A DNA stretch of 64,000 bases from Tetradesmus obliquus (lineage: Eukaryota; Chlorophyta; Chlorophyceae; Sphaeropleales; Scenedesmaceae): positions 2,790,001-2,854,000 of the forward strand of contig CP126198.1 of assembly GCA_030272155.1 (NCBI GenBank), in the 5' to 3' direction. Each line of letters begins with the position of its first letter. The stretch's first letter is position 1. A program made the position numbers and the translations under genes. Shown in pieces: positions 57,595-64,000 of the stretch. A model generated the notes under the pieces. It had not been told where the DNA came from and made no database searches. It saw only the letters and a program-made list of their open reading frames with translations.

Positions 57595-58527
57595 TGCACT
57601 CTTTCGTGCCAGCTGCTTGCCGCCTCGCCGCTGCTGCTTCTGCTGCTGCTGCAGGTACTGCTGCTGCTCCTGCGCACCCACATACGGCACCGTCCAGCCA
57701 GCAGCTGTCGCGGCCCTGCTGTGGCACAGCAGTGCATTCAGCAGATCGCCCAGCTGCACTGCTGCTGCCAGCTGTGTGGCGCTGCCTGCCAGCTCCTTGG
57801 TGAGCTCCTTCAGCGCTTTCGTGGCAGCAGCATTGGCGGCTGCCACAGCGCCTGCAGCAGCAGCAGCGACACCAACAGCAAAGGGCAATCAGTGAACAGC
57901 CACTTGTGGACCGTCACACACCTGACACGCAGCAAGACAGTGCTGTGCGCATGCGCGTACGGGAAGCAAAGTGCTGCAGCAAAGCAGTGAAACCGTTGAA
58001 CAGAACACTCAGCATTGCAGGATAGGATGCTGTGCACAAAAGCCGGTACGCAGGCAGGCTCACAGTATGCACGCATGCCAGGCTACACCCCATGACCTGC
58101 AGATGCGGATGTGACGGGGTGAAGCCAGCAGCAACACTGTACTACAGCACGTCGTGCGGGCTGTCTTCAGCGCTGCGCACTCACTCCTGTAGGCGTTGAG
58201 CGCTGCGTCCAGCTCATCGCAGGTGCGCAGGTCCTGCTTCTTGTGCACACTGCCGTTCCTGTCGTACGGCGCGCGCAGGTGCTGCACGCGGCCCTGCTGC
58301 TGCTCCCCAGGCCGCGCTGGCAGGATGTTCAGCGGCTTGCCTGCCAGCGCCTGCAGCTCCTTGGTTGGCAGCTTGAGCCAGATGGCCACGTTGGTGTCGT
58401 CTGCGTGCAGCAGCTGCTCTGCAGCGATGGGCTTGCCTGCAGACCTGCCGCTGTTTGCTGCTGCCCTGAGCGTGCGCAGCAGGTCCTCAATCACTGTTAG
58501 CAGCGCATCATACGCGACATCCACCTG

Positions 58528-58571
<44 letters not shown>

Positions 58572-58667
58572 TGGAGGAGGCCAGTGCAAGCAGGCTTAGC
58601 AGCAGCAGCAGCGGCGGCGGCGGCGGCGGCAGCAGCAGCAGCAGCACTACCCGGGCTTGACGATTGC

Positions 58668-58712
<45 letters not shown>

Positions 58713-61700
58713 CTACGTGACTTGCTGACTGCGCATATGTTATCGTTGCCCTTTTGAACGGTGCTGTAGTGCGGACATGGCAGGGCTACAGCAAGCACTC
58801 ACAACGCAGCAGCCGTCCTGGCTGCAGCCCACCCATATCGTTTGTGCCACAAGTCTCATCAGGCGGAACACACAGCCGGAGACACACCCCACCAACAAGC
58901 AGGAATCCAAGATGTGGGGGCTGATGCATGCACATACATGGTAGCAGATTGGCCATCCTGCCTGCAGCCACATCTCAGGCAGCAACATCAACAAGAGCGC
59001 GCCAGCCGCCGCACCTGATCCGCCTGAGGCTGGATGGCTGCTGTGACCACACGGCTGTGGAAGCGCTCCTGCCGCGCGGCAAACGCGGTCACCACCTGCT
59101 CCTCAGCGGGCACCGCGTCCTCGGGGGGCATGCCGTCTGCAGCAGCAGCGCTGCTGCTGTCACTGCTGCTGCTGCTGCTGCTGCTGCTGCCTGGCTGCGC
59201 CACCACGCGGCTGATTGCGGCCAGTGCATCCCGGCAGGCTGCCAGCACAGCGCTGTGGCTGAGCTGCTGCGGCTCTGCTGGCATGGTGTGCAGCAGCAGC
59301 GGCCAGAGGTCTTTGACGATAGCAGCCAGGGCAGGGGGGCAGGTGGCTGGGTCCAGGCTGGACACCACCGGCTGCAGCGTGGCTGCAGCAGCAGCAGCGG
59401 GGCAAGCACGACGGCAGACAGTTGCCGGGAGACAATAAGTTCACCAAACCCAGCACGGCAGTAGCGGGAGCAGGGCCCGGCGTGCCATGGCTGTACTGCT
59501 TCAACAGTTACTGCACAGGGGCCTCCGAGCAAGGTGCGTGGCACAGAGCTTGCACCACACGGCGGCTGACCCGCTTGCATGAACTGCCCCATGGACTGCA
59601 CCACTCTCAGTGCACAGGTGGCACGGCGGAGCTTGCTCAGCGCCCCGCCTCACCCGCCAGCGCCTGGAAGAACTTCTCTGGCGCCTCGCCCGCCTGCAGC
59701 ACCACCGCCACCTTCTTGGGCGTGATGCCCCCGCACTGCCACCCAGGCAACGCACCCTCGTAGCACACTGCAGCAGCAGCAGCAGCAGCAGCAGGCGGCG
59801 GCAGCGAGTAGCCACAGGGACAGGGGCATGTGCAGTAGGCACACAGCACAGTGCATGAGAGCCGGCAACGGCCAGCAGCAGCAGCGCAAGAAGACACGTG
59901 TGAGCTCTGTCAGTGGGGTGGCCACCGCCAGCTGCGCACACCGCCGGGCTGTCTTGCAGCCGAACGCGCGTGGTCGCTTGGCCCTGCGTGTTGTGTGAAC
60001 ATGTGCGTGCAGGTGCTTGGCACAGAGGAAGCAGCAGCGCAGCTGTGACAGAAGGAGATGGCAGGCCAACGCATGTGTACCTGCTGCTAAGCAGCACTGT
60101 GTACTGTGCATGTGCTGCATTCAACCATCCACAGCACGCCACAGCCTGCTTGTGCACCCGCCCAGCAGCGTGCGTGCCACTCACACATGCCGCGCAGCGC
60201 CTGGCGGGTTGCAGCAGCCACGTCGTGCGGCGGTGGCGCGCTGAGCAGCGCCGCCAGCGCCTCCCGCACCGCCCTTGGCGCGTCATCAGGCACCAGATAG
60301 TCCTGCAGGCGGGTTGACCAGCACATGCGCGGAGCATGACAGCAAAGCGCGCAGGGCAGTTGGCGCCAAGCACCTTGCAAGCACTCATCTTAAAGCTCAG
60401 CACATACAAACATGCGTCAGACAGCGCTGCAAGCCCAAGTGGAGAGGCGGGCCGCACAGCGAGGTTGCGATGCAACCCAACTGCGGCATCACACGCCAGG
60501 CGGCTGGCCATGAGACGCTTTTGCAGACAGCGCCCCGCACGCAGCTGCCTTGTGAGCCGTGCCGCTTGCGGCTTCAGTTGAGCCGCCAGTAATCCTAGCA
60601 AGCACAGCAGCTTCCACCGCTGATCCCGGGAACTTCCCGGCTGTGATCACCAGTACGTCTTCAAACAGAGAGCACCACGTTTATGCTTGATGTTGTGGAT
60701 TGTCCCTGATGTACTTGATATGCTCACACACACGCCGCCCCCCGCCTCACCACCAGGCCCGGGATGCCCCTGTTGCGCAGCAGCCCCAGCTGCAGCAGCG
60801 TGCTCAGGTACAGCGGCAGCAGCCCAGGCCAGCTGCCCATGTCCCGCGCCTGCAGCCGGTTCAGTTCGTGATTGCAGGCAGGGCAGCCGGAAACCAATGC
60901 TTTCAATTGCAGGCGCCAAGGCGCACGTGCTGCTGCTGCTGCACGCCCTGTGCACGCATGAGCAGACGTAACAAAGCATCTAAGCATGCACTGCTGCACC
61001 CAGCAGGTCCTGCTGCACCACAGCTTGTGCAGTCTGCAGACATACAGTTCACCTGAATCCCCCTGCTAAACCACATGCACATCGACTGCGGTGGCCCGTG
61101 TATGCAGCAGCCGCGCGGCACTCACCTGCCGTGTTGTCAGCTGTGCTGCTGGCATTGCCAGGGCTGTCGCCACCTGCTCCTTGAACGCTGCCAGGGGGTC
61201 AGCGCCCGCATACCTGCAACATTCAGCAAGCACCGCATGATCGGCTGAATTCTTTGCTTGTGTGCTGCTGCTATGACACGTTGGGCAGGCACACACCCAC
61301 GCAAGAGGTGGTGGAGTGCAAGAGGGAATGCAGGCGGAGGTAGGTCAGCAAGCATGAAGCAGGTCAGGCCTGCACACTGCTGTGGCTGGCAATCATGAAG
61401 GCATGTCTCGCTGCCAAGGCATGCACATCGCCACAGGCATGAAGCGCTGAGAGTGCTGCAGTGGAAGCTACCGCGCAGCGCCACAAAGGTCCTGCATGTT
61501 GCAGCACCCGTAGCCTTGCAACAGCTGCGCCCGCCCTACCAAACTGGCGCACAAACAGCATGATGCACAGGAACCCCTACGTCTTGGGCGGCGCTGCGCA
61601 CTCACGTGTGCACACGCATGCCTGCCGCCTTGAGCCGCTTGGCCAGCGTTGCCTGCGTCCGGTCAGCGTCCGAGGCGTAGGCTGTCGAGGCTTGCTGCAG

Positions 61701-63495
61701 AGCAGCGGCAGCGCAGCAGATCCGCAGCAATGCGTCCGTGACCAGCTGCGCAAGATGCATGCAGCGCAGGTGGAAAGACGGCGGCTGCTGCAGCAGCCAG
61801 GCCATCGACACAGCCGCGGCAGCTGCACGCACACAAAAGTACGCTGTTGCGCTGCAGGCCTGCTGCAGTGTCCGAGCGTGACATCAGCAGGTGATGCTGC
61901 CAGTTGTCTGGTTTATATGCTCATTCCCTGCCCCCAGGCAAGGTGTTTGCCTCATGCCTCCCCCACCACAGCTGCAGCTGCCTGGCTCGGCCTCTCACCC
62001 GCAGCTCTCCAACCCTCTGGATGTGTCTCTATGGTTGATAACCGGCAACTAGTTCAACTGTCCGACACTTTCACCATCACCCAACAGCAGGAGGCTGAGC
62101 TTATCTCCTGCGCCCCCACACACCTGCAGCTGGCTGTAAGGCCTGTGCAGGTAGACCACGCCTGGCGCTGAGCTGTCAGCGGCGAGCAGCCCCCACAGCC
62201 CATCCTCACTCAGCCCTTTGAAAACCTCCACAGCAGCAGCAGCGCGGTTCAGCCGGTACACAGACAGCCCGCTGATGCTGCCCGACACGCCTGTGTGTGT
62301 AGGCAGCCGGCAGCCAGCAGAGGAGATGCAAGATTGAAGTGGGGACTTGCACTGCTGAAGAAAAAAGCAAAACATGCACATACCAGTCACGCATGGCAAG
62401 ATGAGTTGCTGTGCCGTAGGCAGCTCAAACGAAGATGTTCCGAGCACGGCACAGTCAGTGAGCCATCGTGGCGTTGCAGCCTGGTGCACGCCTGCAGCAA
62501 ACCACACAGATCTGGAGGGCATGCCAGCTACAGCAGTGCCTATTCATGCAGCTGCTATGGCTGCCGCAACATCTGCACGGTCCTTCGCAATGTTCCTGCG
62601 CGGTCGCTCGGCACGCCCTGCAGTCACCCAGGCTGAGCGACCAGCAGTCGCCCTGCAGAGGATTACTCGCAGCACAAAGGCGGCCAGCAACACACACACG
62701 AGAACTCAGACCAAACTCCACGCCAAAAGCGGAAGACCCCATGCCAGAACCGACACATGCTCCAGCCGCGCACCACACAGCGTGGGCACGTTGACGTCCC
62801 TGTCGCTGGCGCTGTCTGCGTAGCCGTGCAGGTAGGCCGGGTTCTCGGGCGTGACCAGCTGGCTGAAGAAGCGCTGCTTCTGGTCCTTGGAGCGCCGCCC
62901 ATACTCCGCGCCAGACGCCATCTCCTCCCACACGGCCTGAGACAGGCAGAGGCATGAGCGCAGCGTGAACACGCAGCAGAGGCGTCAGCTTGCAGGCACG
63001 CCGGCTTGCAAGGCATGCTGGTTGTCAGGCAGCTAGTGTGGAGGGTTTGAGACCAGGGCCTGCAGCCGCAGCGCCACGTCACACCATCAAGGAACCTATA
63101 GCTGTGGTGCCAGTGCAGCCGGCCGCGCACCACGCTGAGCCCGCGCTCCTCCACCAGCACCCGCAGCAGCGCCAGCAGGTTGGCCTCAGGGCAGCCCGCG
63201 CGCGGCACCTCCAGGTTGCTGCCCATGAGGTTGAGCCCGGCGTGCTCCACCAGCAGCAGCGCGTCAAGGCCGGCAGCCTCATAGAAGGCGCCCACCTGCG
63301 GCAGCAGCAGCGGCAGCAGCAGCAGCAGCAGCAGCAGCGCATGTACGCAGGCACAGCGTGCACATGACATGAAAGCTGCAGCATGGCACTCACCCACAGT
63401 GCTGCAAACTGACCTGCAGCTGCCACACCGGAGGCGGCGACACGCAAGGCAAGCTTTGCAGCACAAACACGCTTGTTTGTGATTACTACGTTGAG
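53642..63495 (-). CDS. MSH1: MSH1-type MutS homolog with C-terminal GIY-YIG domain, N-terminus not in view
   Basis: Plant MSH1 acts on organelle DNA, limiting mutation and ectopic recombination. I read 17 exons with matched phases (3,870 bases): 63394-63495 (tentative), 63131-63295, 62774-62936, 62384-62491, 62075-62290, 61606-61822, 61126-61213, 60751-60849, 60185-60302, 59654-59767, 59015-59382, 58185-58524, 57438-57851, 56901-57081, 56432-56560, 55193-56057, 53642-53824. Domain I has VGAFYEAAGLDALLLVEHAG, keeping the mismatch-contact Phe-x-Glu, and SVAVWEEMASGAEYGRRSK. Walker A (GPNMAGKST) is split by an intron. Walker B is SLVLVDELGKGTE, and ATHLH follows. The MutS tail CTESLALEVAEQQGMP precedes a low-complexity linker and the GIY-YIG domain. 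The transit peptide and start lie upstream. The 62075-to-61822 junction is the least certain internal one. Confidence 0.85.
55193..56057 (-). CDS. MSH1: MSH1 exon: MutS C-terminus, low-complexity linker, start of GIY-YIG
   Basis: This 865-base exon codes GIFATHLHLLLPLLEG, then TMRLEPGACTESLALEVAEQ (matching the plant MSH1 C-terminal helices), then about 150 residues of Ser/Gln/Ala-rich sequence from CAG/CTG repeats, then SWVYVLCHNRGVWYVGESQ, the first strands and motif of GIY-YIG. It ends in phase 0 at CAG|GTGAGA and joins 53824. The linker is longer than I recall in land plants. Confidence 0.8.
55550..55600. repeat. (CAG)n run in MSH1 coding sequence
   Basis: A run of about 15 CAG triplets on the plus strand encodes poly-Ala on the minus strand, in the linker before the GIY-YIG domain. 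Length variation here would change linker length only. Confidence 0.75.
56432..57081 (-). CDS. MSH1: MSH1 exons: MutS ATPase core
   Basis: Exon 56901-57081 begins inside Walker A (GKSTVLRAVAAAALCG) and continues AVVLRTFSGDAPQEGLSAF and VEMKEM, the signature region of MutS ATPases. Exon 56432-56560 adds RPHSLVLVDELGKGTEAVWG, with the Walker B Asp-Glu pair. Key residues for nucleotide binding and hydrolysis are present. Confidence 0.9.
58525..58715. repeat. CAG/CTG and GGC microsatellites in an MSH1 intron
   Basis: (CAG)n at 58531-58570, (GGC)n near 58611-58630 and (CAG)n at 58671-58709 fill the intron next to the acceptor at 58524. In the transcript the first run reads (CTG)n-CTTTCAG, so it forms the 3' splice site region. 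Confidence 0.75.
62075..63495 (-). CDS. MSH1: MSH1 exons: mismatch-recognition domain
   Basis: Exons 63131-63295, 62774-62936, 62384-62491 and 62075-62290 line up with plant MSH1 domain I. They read VGAFYEAAGLDALLLVEHAG and GCPEANLLALLRVLVEERGL, then RRSKDQKQRFFSQLVTPENP and YLHGYADSASDRDVNVPT, then LILPCVTG joined to VSGSISGLSVYRLN. The first exon listed (63394-63495) fits by phase and a GTGAGT donor, but its peptide is not diagnostic. Confidence 0.7.
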
Positions 63496-63850
63496 CTGCA
63501 AGCACAGCACGGGAAACATATGCACGTTGTTGTGCCAAGCACTACACAATGATTGCACCAGAACTGTGTGTGATGAGAGAGATGGTTATGCATGCATCAC
63601 CAATATCAATCTCATACACAGAGGTTTTCTTGGGGTTGAACCTCAACTGAGTGACAGTCCGAGCTGAGCTATTGCAGCTTCCAATTTTACCAGGTGTTAG
63701 TGGTGGCGTATGCCGCATGAGCACACTGATGTAACCCCTCTACATCTTTATCTCAAAACATATGCACATTGTTGTGCCGAGCTGTAAGCGCTCACATCGT
63801 ACCGGCAACAGCATGCCCGTGTTGTCAGCGCCGCAGTGAACCCAACTGCA
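63496..63850. other. MSH1 upstream intron or 5' region, nothing firm
   Basis: No exon with a convincing transit peptide was found. AAACATATGCACATTGTTGTGCC and a close copy occur at about 63517 and 63757, a short dispersed repeat. Confidence 0.35.
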
Positions 63851-64000
63851 CCTCTGCTGACAGGCAGCGGCATATGCGCATTACTATGCATACGCATGAG
63901 CTGCTGCCGACAGGCAGCGGCATATGCGCATCACAATGCACACGCATGAACTGCTGCCGACAGGCAGTGGCATATGCGCATTACTATGCACACTGTCAAG
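63851..64000. repeat. 50-bp tandem repeat, three copies to the window edge
   Basis: Copies at 63851-63900, 63901-63950 and 63951-64000 share GACAGGCAGCGGCATATGCG followed by CATNACNATGCA and ACGCATGA. They differ at a few bases. The array is cut by the window end, so it may be longer. Confidence 0.8.

Noticed and set aside
60380-60600. Minus-strand open segment between MSH1 exons (LAAQLKPQAARLTRQLRAG)
   Set aside because: It looks coding, but its acceptor phase does not fit the neighbouring exons, which join each other in phase 0.
61364-61561. Minus-strand open segment in an MSH1 intron (LFVRQFGRAGAAVARLRV)
   Set aside because: No acceptor/donor pair of the needed phases was found, and the flanking exons join well without it.

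Overview
The window looks like nuclear DNA of a green alga, most likely a chlorophycean such as a scenedesmid relative (inference). Signs are many short exons with GTGAGT/GTAAGT donors and TGCAG acceptors, abundant (CTG)n/(CAG)n microsatellites, Ala/Gln/Ser homopolymers, an MSH1-type MutS with a GIY-YIG tail, and a giant EGF/DUF11/Cys-module extracellular protein. No rRNA, tRNA, CRISPR array or prokaryotic operon was seen.

Three host genes lie head to tail on the minus strand. Positions 1-25748 hold most of a giant secreted or surface protein whose 3' end runs off the left edge. From its N-terminus it has a signal peptide, a large unrecognised ectodomain, a leucine-rich segment, a run of about 40-residue modules ending in Cys-Cys, two DUF11-like modules, 28 EGF-like modules (27 on their own phase-1/phase-1 exons), two more Cys-Cys modules, an Ig-like 'FSEPV' domain, and a C-terminal region cut by the window edge. 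Positions 31634-50897 hold a complete COPII coat gene, SEC24 (19 coding exons, about 1,060 residues, all exon phases consistent). Positions 53642-63495 hold most of an organelle-type mismatch-repair gene, MSH1 (MutS domains plus GIY-YIG), whose N-terminus is beyond or unresolved at the right edge.

Between and inside these genes are mobile-element traces. A DIRS/Ngaro-like element with split direct repeats (43288-47875) sits in SEC24 intron 6. Two LINE reverse-transcriptase tail fragments lie at about 27000-27860 and 52080-52800. The 25.8-31.6 kb spacer holds only weak small-gene candidates. Several GC-rich or low-complexity stretches occur: a TAACCGTTACCGG-type repeat field, a poly-G run, a poly-C run, a pyrimidine tract, a 24-bp palindrome, and a 50-bp tandem repeat at the right edge.

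The three host genes are not a pathway: one encodes a secreted or surface protein, one the ER-export coat that serves such cargo, and one organelle DNA repair. The most notable points are the EGF array with its 3.33-kb internal tandem duplication, the MSH1 GIY-YIG domain with Gln where Glu is expected, the (CTG)n tracts that form many MSH1 3' splice sites, and the recent-looking retroelement in SEC24.
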